Assembly: GCF_028769735.1 (NCBI RefSeq)
Contig: NC_088177.1
Coordinates: forward strand, 23,101,599 to 23,165,598
Length of the DNA: 64,000 nucleotides
From: Zonotrichia leucophrys gambelii
Taxonomy: Eukaryota > Chordata > Aves > Passeriformes > Passerellidae
Reading direction: 5' to 3'
Of the stretch, positions 50,538 through 63,312 are shown in pieces (position 1 is the stretch's first letter; each line of letters opens with the position of its first letter). Made by a program: the position numbers and the translations under genes. The notes beneath the pieces are model-generated. The model was given only the letters and a program-made list of their open reading frames with translations, did no database searches and was not told the origin of the DNA.

Positions 50538-52278
50538 GTAAGTAGATCTGCATGTCATGTGTAAGTACAGAAGAGCGGGTGTTTTTCAGGGTGTCTCTAT
50601 CCCAATAGGCTTACACTGTGATAGCAGTAAATTTTTACATTGAGCAGGTGAAATGGAAATCCAGCTTTCAGAATAATTGAAGTATTTTTGGTTTTTTGCA
50701 ATTACTCTGTCTACTTGACCCATGAATAATTATTTCATTGCAGAGCTCTGTTGAAGAGATGGATGTAAACTGTATGAAAGTATTTGACAGTTTTGACAGG
50801 ATCTTTCACTGGGACTTTGCAGTAACTGAAATTCATAGGGTGTGAGAGCCTCTTAAAAAATGTTGGAAGTTTTTATGAGTATTGTTATTAGTAATAAATT
50901 AAGTGGCTGCCTTTATATTGGTAGCTCTCTCCAGTGTTTTCAGGCTATTCAATTCAAGCTACCCTCCTTTCCACTGATTTGAGAAGTAGTTGAAGGATAA
51001 AACATTGTTTTTAATATCTCTTTCTCCCTACCCAATTATTATTTTTGTATTCACTGATTCTGCAGTTAATTATTTGTTGCTAGGCTTTGACAAGTCAGAG
51101 ACAGAATCATAAATTTGTTTGTATGGCAGAAAAAAATACCCATTCTTTTCCTTGGAGGAAAGATATGATTCATATTTTATTTCAGTTAATAAAAATTAAG
51201 AACTTTCAATTGAGTATGCCCTAAATTATACCAGCTTTCCTAAAAGCAAGATCAACGTTTTTATTTCACTTACGTTCTCTACTATAGAATTTTAATGTTT
51301 CTAGTTCATTTTTTCTTTCTAGATTCCCCTAGCCACCCCCCTCCCCAATTTTATAATTGCAATATATAATTCTACTACATTCTTATGAAATGTCACTGTG
51401 TTTATAAGTATAATATGATTTTTATTTTTCACAGAAATGTCCATTGTGTTAGGAAGTTGTGGGTGGCAGTTCATTTTTCTACTCTTGGTACTATTTCTGC
51501 CTCTGAGCCTGGAGGGACTTTTCACAAACCACAAGCAATGAGTTCTTATTCCTCTAGACAAAATTGTGAAATATGGACAAAAATCTTAAACTTTTTCTAG
51601 ATGGTCATAAATCTTAGGTTAATTTGGAGTAGAATAGCATCTTACCAACCACTTGGTAATTTTTACAAGTGGCAAAACAGTTATTTTCCTGACTTTCTCC
51701 TATTCTGGAGGGTTATATCAAAATAGATCTCTTTAGAGTAACTCAGTGTCTAACCATGTCTAAAATACTGTCATTTGTACATTGTGCAGAAAGCTTTTAT
51801 GATTCAGGAACAAAGTGAAGATGGGAACACATCCAAAAATAAGGCCTCTGTTCTGTGTCACTTTTTGCCACTCCTAAGATGTTTCACTTATGTGTTCCTG
51901 ACACATATGTTCAAGTGATTGGTTGCAGTTAGTAATGCAAAGCTGCCTTTCTGTTTATTTCCCTATATTAAAAAAGTGAAGTTTGAGTAAAGCTCCATAA
52001 TACATGTCCCAAAAGCCTTTAAAGGAAAGCATATATGCTTGTGGAAAAGAGTTTTCTGAGAGAATCTGAGGATAGAATTTGATTTTATATTGATTTTTAG
52101 GGAACGGTGCACAGCGTGTATTTTAAACATGAATTCTCCATTGAGAGACTACAAATTTGTACATTTTTCCTAAGACTATTGGATAAAAATACAGTTTAAG
52201 CAGAGGAACCTTACATTACTGTTTTTTTAGATGTTTATTTATCTTAATAGCAATCTTAAGTTACTTCTTTTGTGACAG
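50538..52278 (+). other. PDE11A: PDE11A intron 4 (1.7 kb)
   Basis: The donor is GTAAGT and the acceptor GACAG. AT-rich; nothing recognised in it. Confidence 0.85.
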
Positions 52279-52343
52279 GTGGTGAAATTTACAAAATCTT
52301 TCGAATTGTTATCTCCAAAATGCAGTGCTGATACTGACAACAG
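52279..52343 (+). CDS. PDE11A: PDE11A exon 5 (GAF-B)
   Basis: The exon is 65 bp, residues 404-424 plus two bases of Ser425: VVKFTKSFELLSPKCSADTDN. The acceptor is GACAG| and the donor AG|GTTAGT. In human the equivalent of Leu414 is a Met (FELMSPKC) at which the short isoform PDE11A1 begins. The bird codon is TTA, so that start is absent here. Confidence 0.95.
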
Positions 52344-55300
52344 GTTAGTGCTCATGTCTTCTGTGGTTATGGATAACTACATTTTTCACATAGTTTTCAG
52401 GTCTGCTTGGTCAAGATTTTATTTTCTGATGGAACTTTGTGTAGATCTGATTGAAGAGTGTGAGCCTACATTTTTTACTCAGACAAGACACCTGCTTGCT
52501 TTAAATGGAGGCTTGCTTGAATGATATTTTGTGCCTATATTTTTTTATATATGTGTGTTTGTGTGTGTATACATGCAATAATGTTGTATTGTTGTCTCAG
52601 GTAAGAAACCAGGGGAAAACTGATTTTTTATGGTTGAACTCATTGATAACATGAAATTGTTGTTTTGCTTGATTAATATAGAAGTAAAAATAACAAAATT
52701 ATTTTAGATTGTTGATCTCTTACAAAACTGTTTTGTACAAATGTGTTGAGAGGTTTCCAGTAAAATTTTATTTCTGCTGTTGTCAAATTGGAAAGCCTAG
52801 AAACCGCAGAGCATATGTATTTCCTAGAAACTGTGTTCCTGTGACTAAATCTTGTTTGGGAGCCCAGTCAAAATGGAAGTATATGTTTTGCTTAGTAGGA
52901 TCTGTAAACACTTGTAAAGGGCCAGGTTTAAGTAGCAAAAGAAAGATTTTTGTTCACGTGAGGTTGTTATATCAATCCCTGCAAGGTTACACCACTGGTA
53001 GCAGTTCACATAAAATGTCCTATATAGTAAATGAGGGGATGAGGATTCAGGACTATTGTGAGAACATTTCTTCCATCTTGCAGGGCTCAGTGTTTATCAC
53101 ACAGGTTTTATGCAGATTAAATCATACTGATTCTGAAGGAGAATTTTCCATATCAAATGGCTGTTATGGTGATAAACCTTTTTCATGGATTGATTTCACA
53201 TCATTAGAAATGGAAAGTGTTAGAAAATTTCTAAGATGTGCAAGCTCACATCAGAGTCCCGGGCCACACAGAAATATGGGTAGAAGCTATCTCCTTTCCA
53301 TGTCCTGGTATGGGAATGGTGAAGCAAATGGAAAACAAGCAATAAAAAATAGGAAGATTTAAATATGATTAAATAATCTGTTGATTCATCTGGGAATCAC
53401 AAGTTGCTTTTGACAAAGAGTTCTAGAGTAGCAGTTGGTCTTTCCTAGGGGGTGAAAATATATTTCTTTTATTCAGGGACAGGAGTATGAATCAAGGAAT
53501 GTGGTTGTTATTCCTGTTTTTCTCAAACTTGATCAGTAGCCAGATTAGTCAAAACAATGTAGAGTGGTATCAAGATAACCAAGCTGGCTCATTTCTTGTT
53601 ACCATAGTTATATTAGCATGTTGCCACAGCAGTTTGTAGTAGCCTGCTCTGCTTGTAGTCAAGTCAAGAATATTTTAACTTTATTCCAAGACATGAATAA
53701 ACACATAACCTGGTAGCTAGTCTTCATAAGACTCATAAAGGTATATTTCTGTGCATTTTAACATAAAGATGTATCACTTTTTCTGTGACTATTTTTTCCC
53801 TTGAAAAGTGAAGTTGCTTTTACAAAGACCAAGGTTAGACTGGCAGATATGATGTCACATTTGGATCTAGCACAGGCACAGCTTGAGTTATTGGCACTAT
53901 TGTGCAAAAATAAAGGTTATTTAGGATACAGAACAATGCCGCGAGCCCTTGACATTTGAGCATTTTCCTAGTGAGTTTTGCCCTTTTCATTCTGCATTCT
54001 GCAGCTGTAACTGATGTCAAGTCATGAGACTTTTCATGTGGGGAAAAAAAGATGAGTTTCTTCATCATTACAGCAGTTAAGAAAACATTATTTCTTTGAA
54101 ATTTTAGTTGAAATCCAGACATTTCAGGCTGAGAACAGTTCCCATTATGTTTTATCTAAATGAGAAAGAACATCCTAAGACAATATTTCATGGATGCCCC
54201 AATATACTTTCTCACACAGTTTTAGAAGTTGGCTTTTCTTTTGCCTTCATAAATCTGCATGATGGCAGCTCATCTGTTAAATACCTAAATATCATAATAA
54301 ATATTCATACTTATTTTCTTTGCTGTTGTTTGTAAAGAAATGTCTTGGAAGGCCACACTTGACTCTTTTTGTTCAGTTTCCAAGTTTTCATCACACACCA
54401 CCATCAAGTTTCTTTATTATCCATACTGGCACACTGATGCTCTTTTTTTTCCCAGTGATTTTCTTCTTGAAGTACAAGTTTCCCAAGTCCCCTAAATTTT
54501 CTCTCCCTTTGAAAAAATATTACAGAAATGCCAGAATCCTTGGGGGTTCAGTTCTGGTATGATCTAGATGAAGATGAGCCTGATGGAATGTGCTGTGGAG
54601 TGTGCCTTTCCTGCACAGAAGCAGCAGTTTTGGCAGATGAGATTCCATTTTTGCAGGTAGCTGAGATGACAGCTCTCTAACCTGGGTACCAGTGGTAGTG
54701 GACAAGTCTCCTGCCTGGGCCAGAGTATGAGTTGTGTGGGCAAAAATATCTGTGCTCCTTCCCACTGTGGGCTGGTACAGAGGAAGGGCTGAAATCCTTC
54801 AACTGTTTTACTGTCTCTGGAGTAAACTGTGCCTGTCTTCTGGAGTATGGGTGCAGAGTGCTTGTTAGGAATGGAGAGATCATAATAGAACCCGCGTTTA
54901 AAACTTACTTATGAATGTTATCGTGTTTCTCTTACTTGAATTAATTTGCTGCTTAAAATGCTTGACACCCCTATGCAGTCCTGATGTATGTGTCTTATAT
55001 GATAATATCATTCAGATAAGTTATGGACTGGGAACTATGCATTTGAAATTAGATTCTTATCCTTAAAGATTTTTTGCTTCTGGAGTATTTGAAATAAATT
55101 AAATTATGAATTAAATGTTAAATTATAAATGTGATTTTTTTTACTTAGCTTAAATCCCATTATATTTATGTAAAGCTCTCTGTCAAAGTGTACACATAAC
55201 ATTTATTACAGTCATTCAAAATTCTTATCCCAAATGAAAGTGGATTCCTCTAGATTTCTGTAAATCATTATTTTTTTTACTTATAGCCTTTTAGGAATAT

Positions 55301-56399
55301 TACATTTTCTTTTTGATAAGTGACATAGTTGAATTAGTCTCCAGAAAATCAATGCAATCAACAAAAATCAATCCTTTCTCTTTGATTGAGTCTTTCAAGG
55401 ATTTTACTGTTCAGCCTGTTTTCATTCATGAGGAATGCTTTAAAGCCTCAAACTATTGTAGTCTTCTCCATAGCTTCTTAGTAACTTTTTTCTAAGAAAT
55501 GTTTCTCAGGTGTTAAAATTTACCAGTTTTCTTTTTAAAACTAAGACAACAGGCATTTTTTTATTATGTTATTATATTATTATGAGTAGCCAGACATTGC
55601 TAATGTGAAGAACAAGCCTGAAATAAGTCAAAGAGAACTTTCCTGCTGATTAGGTGAGGTATGACATGAGGAATTTAAGGTCTGCTAAACACTGAGTTTT
55701 CTGAGAAGCTGCAGTGGACTGTGGTGAGTTGAGGCCATAATTTTAGTGTCTTATGCTCATTTAGTGATAGCTCTCTAGCCCCTCAGTAACTGTGGCAGAA
55801 ACTCAGCCAGGGAAAAAAAAAAAAAAGGAAACCTTCATTTCCTGTGTAGCTACTTGGACCTACCTGCTGCAATATACTTGCAGGACTGATTTAAGACTCA
55901 TTCAATGATCCCTTCTTTAACCATTCAGATAAGGCGTTTCAGGTGCCAAAATTTTTTTAAAAGTCATTTTGACAGGAAAAGTACTGAAAATAAAAATTGA
56001 AAATATCACAGATTATTAGATTAATTTAAAAACTCTTAAAAGTATATTTTTTAGGTGACTATACAGAAAATATTTTTAGAACTTTTTGCCTTTCATGAGT
56101 AGTCCTGTATCCTACAGAAACTTAGAACACAACCCACTATTGACTTATAGGTAAAATCCATCAAATATTCTATTTACTTGAGACACCAATGCTGTTTTCA
56201 ATAGAAAGAGTTATGTAAAGGAGAGAATATCTGAGGTACCATTTCAATAATGCCAAATTACTGTTCTATAGTTAATTTTTGATAACTATTAGTAATTGTG
56301 ATTGGTTCTGCTGTTCCTATTAATGTGCATTTAAGACATGCTGGACTTGCAGTTAACGTTGACTGTATACTTTTCTTCCCTTGCCCTGCATTTTGATAG
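52344..56399 (+). other. PDE11A: PDE11A intron 5 (4.1 kb)
   Basis: The donor is GTTAGT and the acceptor GATAG. It contains a short TG/TA-rich tract near 52540-52575 and a long stop-free frame at 52709-53362. No transposon or RNA gene was recognised. Confidence 0.8.
52709..53362 (+). other. Stop-free frame of 217 codons in PDE11A intron 5, unassigned
   Basis: The frame runs through AT-rich intron to TAA at 53362. Its first ATG is near 52883, giving about 159 residues. The translation is rich in Ser, Cys, Lys and Tyr and has no domain, signal peptide or repeat that I recognise. It may be chance, a decayed gene fragment, or part of an alternative exon. Confidence 0.15.
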
Positions 56400-56532
56400 T
56401 TTCAAGGACAGCGTGGAAAAATCATCCTATTCAGACTGGCTGATAAACAACAGCATTGCTGAACTCGTCGCTTCCACAGGTCTCCCAGTGAACATCAGTG
56501 ATGCCTATCAGGACCCCCGCTTTGATGCTGAG
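56400..56532 (+). CDS. PDE11A: PDE11A exon 6 (GAF-B core)
   Basis: The exon is 133 bp and completes Ser425 and residues 426-469: [22 protein letters not shown] through [14 protein letters not shown]. The acceptor is GATAG| and the donor GAG|GTGGGA, which is weaker than the others. [18 protein letters not shown] is the GAF-B counterpart of the GAF-A segment ending exon 1 and starting exon 2. The frame is also open upstream through the acceptor to an ATG at 56338. Confidence 0.96.
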
Positions 56533-58874
56533 GTGGGAGATTTTTACAAATGGAATTAATTATATATTACTTTTGAGCATCACAACTAATTTAAAAATTT
56601 TGGTTTTATATCCAAGTGGCTGTGAGACATGTGAATATTTATTGAATTATTTTTTTCTATTCAGTAAGTTGTCCTGGTCTTCTATGGTTTTATAATGCAA
56701 ACACAGATCACTGAATTAGTCTATGACTTTTAGCAGTTAGTCCATGATTCTTTTTTTTTTCTGTTTATAAATGATTCCTCTACCAATTGCCTTGATACTT
56801 ATGCAAACTGATTTTTATTGCTGAAAATTTGTTGGTGTTCAGTTTTAGCAGCACCAGCGTTGTTAGCTGTTGGGGTGACTGGGGCTGTGCACAGACAGAG
56901 TGTGAGCAGAGCTGGTATCCAGACAGACAAATGTTGTTTGTGATCTAACTTAGCCAACCAACAGCTTAATTTGCTCAAATACACACTGGATTGGGTACTT
57001 CTTCAAGATACATTCACTCCCAATAAAAGTTGTTTGTGTATCTTAAGGCATTCATTTCCCATTAGAAAGGTGTAGCTACAGATAAAAATGTAAGTATTCT
57101 TAGCATCTAAATAAATGTTAGAGGTGTATGGAAGGACAAAATCTTCACTGAATTCTAATCCAGCATTACTGTGGAGGACTTGGCCAGCACTCGGACAGCA
57201 CATTAATCACAGCCTTGGTCAGAAAGCTTCCTAAAATATATTGCTACAGTAAGTGTTCTTGGAAATGTTTCGTGTTGAGAGTTTGCTTGGTTCCAATTTT
57301 ATTCCATGTGTCATTAAAGGGACTATCTCTCAAACCAGCAGAATTTTTTGAAACAAGAAAAAATAAAACGGGCCTGCTGTAGAAATATAAAAGAAAACTG
57401 CATTGATGGTAATCTGTTCAGAATTGCAAGTACAATTAATGCCTGGGGTATTTAGATATGCTAACTTAAAGCATGCCAGTCCTTGATGTTTGCAATTGTA
57501 CTTGTATTATATCATCTCCTGAATAATTCAGCTATCTCTTATTTGTTTCACAGTTAGTTCTTTCCAAGTTGGAGGCACTACCCAATATATATAAAGCAAA
57601 TGATACAAAGGGCAATAATAATTTTCTTTTGATGGGTTCCTATGAAAAATTAATTCTTAAATTCAGTCTTTCTACTCAATTATTTCTACAGACAAGAGTA
57701 GTAAGAGGAACATAGTATCCCTTATTACTTAGATAGAATCAAATGTGTATTTATAGTTATGAACAGAAATTCTGTTCTCTGTTTCAGTTGAAAATCATCT
57801 CTTATTTTTTTTTCTCAGAACACTACTTCTCATCTGCAAATGTTGATGCTCAATTTTCAATTCATTCATCAAGAATCTAATGCAAAAGTATTTTGCAGTT
57901 CATTTCAAGACATATTGCCCCATTCCCATGGATTTTAGGTGGCACTCCACACCAGTTTCAGTGATGAATTCTGAGTATGTACAAATAGGCAGTAATCTAA
58001 TTAAAACCTGAGTTACATCTTTTGCTAGTAAGGACATCACAGTGATCCCATCCTGCTTCCCATATATGAATTAATGCTGGTCTTTTAGTTTTCTTCTATT
58101 AAACACTGCCTGTAGCAGTGGCAGTTTTAGTAAGAAAACATCTGATCTTCTCTGAGTGGACCCATTCCAGTCTCTGATCTCTTTTGAAAAACTGTTTTCA
58201 CATTTCAATGCAGTGACACTAAAGAATAATGTTACTAATTGTAGAAAAGAGAGAATCAGTGAAATTTGAAATAAATTGTGAAGTTGTATACTGTATTAGC
58301 TAGAAAACAATAAATGAGGCAGTAAATTTTCATTGGAACAAAATGACCATTTATCTCAAATCTAGGGTTTGACTCCATCATCACCTTTTTTACTAACTTG
58401 CACTTCTGCACAATTCCCTACTTACTTTCACCTTTCTTCTGAAAATGTGTATTTCCTGTAAGCCTCCTTCTACAGCTGCCTTGCTAAGTCCCATTTCAGT
58501 TTGAGAATTGGGAAGGGTACTTCTAAGCCAAACTTGTTCAGTGAAAGTTATCTCTACTAATCCACCAGTGTAAGTAATCCAAAATTTGTCTGGATATTGC
58601 CTCAATTATAGTTTGTCTTTAGTGCCAAATCAGAGTCAAATAGTGCAAGCTTAATGTGGCAAAGATGCCAATGTTTTTATATTCTTCGGCAATTTTTAGA
58701 ATAATCCCTATGACTTTTGGTTACTGTGAATGAAATTTCAGCAGATTTTTTCTGAGAGCTGATTCATATGAAATGACATTTATAATGTAAACTTACTTCT
58801 TGACATCTCTATTACTATGATTTAAAAAAATGAAAACAGCATCACTAATGGAAGCTCTCATTTCTACATTTTAG
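56533..58874 (+). other. PDE11A: PDE11A intron 6 (2.3 kb)
   Basis: The donor is GTGGGA and the acceptor TTTTAG. AT-rich; no feature recognised. Confidence 0.85.
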
Positions 58875-58950
58875 GCTGACCAAATTTCTGGCTTTCACAT
58901 AAGATCTGTTCTTTGTGTTCCAATATGGAACAGCACCCACCAAATAATTG
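58875..58950 (+). CDS. PDE11A: PDE11A exon 7 (GAF-B)
   Basis: The exon is 76 bp, residues 470-494 plus one base of Gly495: ADQISGFHIRSVLCVPIW...HQII. The acceptor is TTTTAG| and the donor G|GTAAGG. RSVLCVPIW is the conserved central strand of a PDE GAF domain. Confidence 0.96.
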
Positions 58951-60331
58951 GTAAGGCTTCCCTCATGGCTGCGTAATTTTTGTGCTAATGTAAATTTAGT
59001 TTTATCTTTTTAATTCTATGTTCCTTTACCTTCTTTTTCCAAGCTGAATATTGTTAAGAAGTTACAGTACCTAGGATGCATGCTAAGTATCCAAGAAGGG
59101 ATGTTTTGACTTGGATACTGTATGGACTTTTTCAGCTTTCCAGCTGTGTTGTTGTTAAGTTATATATTGTACTCAACTATAATAAGATGAAAACAGTAAT
59201 TCTAACCATATTAGTGAAAAATGTTTTATCTGCATTGATGATTTCCTTGGGTCTCCTTCTTTAGTACATGGACAACTGTCTGCAGTCAAGCTAAGTGTTC
59301 ATTTCCCTCTAAGGATAAACTCTGGGTGCAGTCAGGGAAGATTTGCTGGAGGGGCTTGGCAGTGGTTGGAGTTGCCCATTGCAGTGCTGGTTGCTGGATC
59401 AGGATGTGACGGTTTCAGAGGATCTTTGATAGGATTCTTTGCAGCTATGCTACCCCAGCAGTTGGCCCTGTGTTATTACCTGCTTTTGGCACAAAAAGGA
59501 GTGCTTGTAAATAACAATGCCAGATTCCTGTGCTAATGCTCCTCAGAACTGACGTCAAAGCAATCACAATTTACACTGGCAGGGCAAGAGTAGATGCCTG
59601 TGCCTTGTGGCTGCCAGGGAGAGCTGAGATCAGAAGTGCATTGCTGAAGGCACTTGGTGTCATGCAGGCTCTTTGAGCTTCTTTAGCAGAGGTGACGTGG
59701 GAGTTGTGCCTTTAAAAACACATCTTGTTGTTTGTTGTGAACTGTGCCTTATCTTCAAGAATGAGAAATAATTTGAACTCTTGACAGTGGATTACTCTTA
59801 CAGTATTTTTCTAAGGGCTTATTGTAGCTAAATGAAATAGAAATGTTTGTTGTAGAAATCAGCATTAGTTTGGAAAATTCATTTGTTCATTGGCTCAGTA
59901 AATTAATGAACCAGTCATGAGTATAAAAGGGTTTATATACCCAGGTGATGCTAAACTAAGATTTTAGGAATGAAGGTACTGAATCAGTAAATTGTATTGG
60001 TAACTCCAAATTTTTACCACAACTTATGCGATTGCTGGTAGCAAAGTGATCAAGATCTTTCTCAAATAGATCTTAAACCTTTTGTGAAAAGCACTGTGAG
60101 TAACCTTTAGATTTGAAGTATTATACTTAGAGAGTAAAGCATAACAACTGGAAGTACTAGTATCAAAACAATCAAATTATTGCACATCTGTGTCTAATTA
60201 TTTTCAGAATAAATATTTGCATTTTGACTTTCAGTTTGAAATATGTGGTTTACATTTTAACAATGAATAAAAACATTCTGCATTGTGCATTAATGAATGA
60301 AGATTATAACTCATATTAACTCTTTCTAAAG
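58951..60331 (+). other. PDE11A: PDE11A intron 7 (1.4 kb)
   Basis: The donor is GTAAGG and the acceptor CTAAAG. It contains a full palindromic CRE-like TGACGTCA at 59550-59557, which may be chance. Nothing else was recognised. Confidence 0.8.
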
Positions 60332-60399
60332 GGGTAGCTCAAGTGTTGAACAGGCTTGATGGGAAATCCTTTGACGATGCTGACCAGCGACTGTTTGAA
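60332..60399 (+). CDS. PDE11A: PDE11A exon 8 (GAF-B, degenerate NKFDE motif)
   Basis: The exon is 68 bp and completes Gly495 and residues 496-517: VAQVLNRLDGKSFDDADQRLFE. The GAF signature here is degenerate (Asn501-Arg502 ... Phe508 ... Asp512-Gln513), as it is in human, so this domain is not expected to bind nucleotide in the canonical way. Ser507 replaces the human Pro. The acceptor is AAAG|GGG and the donor GAA|GTAAGA. Confidence 0.96.
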
Positions 60400-60749
60400 G
60401 TAAGAGGCATTCAGTTCAGCATTACCATACATTTCAGTAGCACTTGGTATTTTTCAGTAATCTGCTTCAGTCCACTCCAGGGATGGAGGGAGAATAGCTT
60501 GTCTATATTTGCAGTTTGACATTAATTCTCAGAAATCCTCACTTAGAAGGTGGCATCCTAATTAAAACAAGTTTCTGGCATCTAATCTCTCTTCTGGAGG
60601 CCAGTGACTCACCTGCATTCTTAAAATAACCTGTTTAAACATGATTATTCCTAATATTTCCATGCAATTTCTTGTAATGATTAAGCCAGTGTTCATCTTT
60701 GTGCTTGTATTATAACTGATTCATAATTGACTCTCTTTTTAAATTTTAG
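60400..60749 (+). other. PDE11A: PDE11A intron 8 (350 bp)
   Basis: The shortest PDE11A intron in the window, with donor GTAAGA and acceptor TTTTAG. No feature. Confidence 0.9.
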
Positions 60750-60842
60750 GCTTTTGTTATTTTTTGTGGCCTGGGTATCAACAACACAATTATGTATGAC
60801 CAAGTGAAGAAATCCTGGGCAAAACAGTCTGTGGCTCTTGAC
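60750..60842 (+). CDS. PDE11A: PDE11A exon 9 (end of GAF-B)
   Basis: The exon has 31 codons, residues 518-548: [12 protein letters not shown], then [19 protein letters not shown]. It is phase 0 at both ends (TTTTAG| and GAC|GTATGT). The [10 protein letters not shown] segment is shared across PDE5, PDE6 and PDE11. The following helix leads from GAF-B toward the catalytic domain. Confidence 0.97.
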
Positions 60843-63312
60843 GTATGTGTACATCTTTGTGAAACCTTTTCTTGCTCCTAACTGTCACATGTAAAGAAGC
60901 CCATTCTATTTTTAAAAAATATGATTATTTAAACTTCTCCAACAAAATTCAACAACATAGCACAGTGATCTATTATATATCTGGAGATTTTAAACATTAT
61001 CACATTAAAAATAATCTTGGTGAGAAAAAAGCCAGGAGTTTTGAGGATAGCTTAAGAAATTTACATTATACCTACTACAACAATAATTAAGAGCACTTTC
61101 AATGAAATTTCAGATCTCTCAAAAAAAGCATTATGCAAGACTGATTAATCTTAAAACATTGCTCTGAGGAAAGGGTAATATCACTAAAGTATTGGTATTG
61201 TTTTAAATTTCACATGTGATAAGAGAAGAAAATCATCTACTTATCCCTGATGTGTGCACCTTTTACCTGTGTAATTCCTTTGAGTTTCTCCCATACTTAC
61301 CATTACAATAAGAACCACAAAAATAACATTGGCCTGAATGAGATATGAAATTCTTTCTATTAAAAGAAAAATCAAACCCAACTAAATTACTGTAAAGAGG
61401 CTTTTTTTTTCTTTGCTTTGGGGTTTGAGACATTAATCTGCATAGTGGGGTTGCATCCTGTGCTGCACACAGGCCTGTTAAGGCTTTCCAAAGCCAGTAA
61501 GACCCTTGTGTTGGAAATCCTAAGCATAAGCAACTTTCTTTATTATTTTTATATATCTACCCATGTAGGAAGAAAAGTTAAAAGCTTACCTTTTCAGGCC
61601 TCCTGCAAGATCCCTTACACTTTACATGTCATAGTCATGGATAACTCTTCGTATGTCCCAGGTATTTGTGGAATATGACACCTAAGAATGAGTGCTCCTC
61701 CTGGCAAGAAAAGCAAGCAGTGCTAGATGTCACACACAGATATATAAGGATGAAACTTCACATAGAAGTTTATTTGCTACTGAAATAAAAGAAAATTAAA
61801 CATTTTTAGTTTAAAGTACAGCTTCTTTCTTTGATCTAAAAAAGGACTAATAACCATATAGCTTACATGTAGAGTATAGATTTGATAAATAGCCATTAAT
61901 CTTCAATTAAGAGTAATTCTTTCTATAAATGGGCAACAGCTCTTGATTATATTTGCATAAAGTGATGAAAGATGCAGGAGAAAAGTACTGAACACTAGAA
62001 TGGTATGACACGAAGGACTGTGGATTTTCACTAATAGAATACTTCGTTAGTATTTATGTATTTAGCTAAAATGGCAATAAATGGCACTTGAAAATTAGAT
62101 TGATATCAGATGTAAAATGAATGAACTTGTTATATATCATAGTAAGATTCTTATCCATATATACTGATACAGATTTTCATATAGTATTCTGATAAGATTG
62201 ACTAATAAATAGAAGAGAAAAACATAAATAAATTATCAGGAAAGTTTGCCATGATTTAAGGCCAGGCTAAATACTTTTTTTATACTAAGGACACAACATT
62301 TGCAAATTTAGTGAAGATTAGAATAATAAATCCTCAGGAAGACTGTTAAAATCTAGAGGGATATTATGAATACGGATCAAGGAGGATTTTGTTGTTAAGT
62401 GTAATCTGTCATAGCATAAGATAATTTGACTAATCTTACCAGTTTCTGGGAGAAGCTGCAGCATGGTTGGGCAGAAAAATAGATAGTATTTGAGAAAGGA
62501 CATGATGTACAAAACAAATGAGTTCATGGTTTGTATTTATTATTTTATAGTGCAGGAATGAATTCCTGTTACTGTAAAAGGTGGCACCCCTAAAACTGAA
62601 AAGAGTAAAAATGTCTTGGGACTTAGTGCCACAAGGTGTTGCAAATCAACACCCCATGAGACACAGTTTAGGTGTTTGTATAAATAACAGAGACATTCAC
62701 AGATGAAAATTATTTCCAAGTGAGAAGCCTGTAACAAAGCTGCAGCACATCAGCAGGTCAGGTGTTGCATGTGGGGAAGGATCTGTCCTTGCTGGGAGTG
62801 CTCTGGCTCTGGGAGCTCCCTCACAAGAGCAGGTGTGCAGTACTTGGTACATTTTATTTAATGCTGCTCTCTGCAGAATGGTATTGAAGAGAATGTCAGA
62901 CACAGCACAGAGGTGCTGATATTTGGATGAAACTATGTGCCACTAGTGCAGGCATTAAAACTTTTCAGTATAGGAAAAGGCATTATTAAAAGTCCATAAA
63001 TCTACTGTTATTTTTGCATTAAATTCTTTCTCTTTTGATTGTAGAACTTCAGGAGAACAATGTAGGGATCCTTATAATATTAAATTACTTATTGTTCATT
63101 ATTCCCTATAAAATTCCCTGCAGTATAACTGCCAAATGTATGCCTGATAACCTGTAATTAGCTATTGCATGCTGTCAGTCAGAACAGAATTATCACACAA
63201 ATGCTAATAAAATTTGCTTTAATCATAACTGATTAGACTGCAATACAGGACCCTGATATTGCCACTTGACAAGTGTACAAAAATGTTTTTTTTATCTTTT
63301 GTGCTGGGGCAG
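60843..63312 (+). other. PDE11A: PDE11A intron 9 (2.5 kb)
   Basis: The donor is GTATGT and the acceptor GGGGCAG. AT-rich; no gene or transposon recognised. Confidence 0.85.

Noticed and set aside
59550..59557. Full CRE palindrome TGACGTCA in intron 7 as a PDE11A feedback element
   Set aside because: A single 8-bp site in an AT-rich intron, with no CpG island or neighbouring motifs, can easily be chance.
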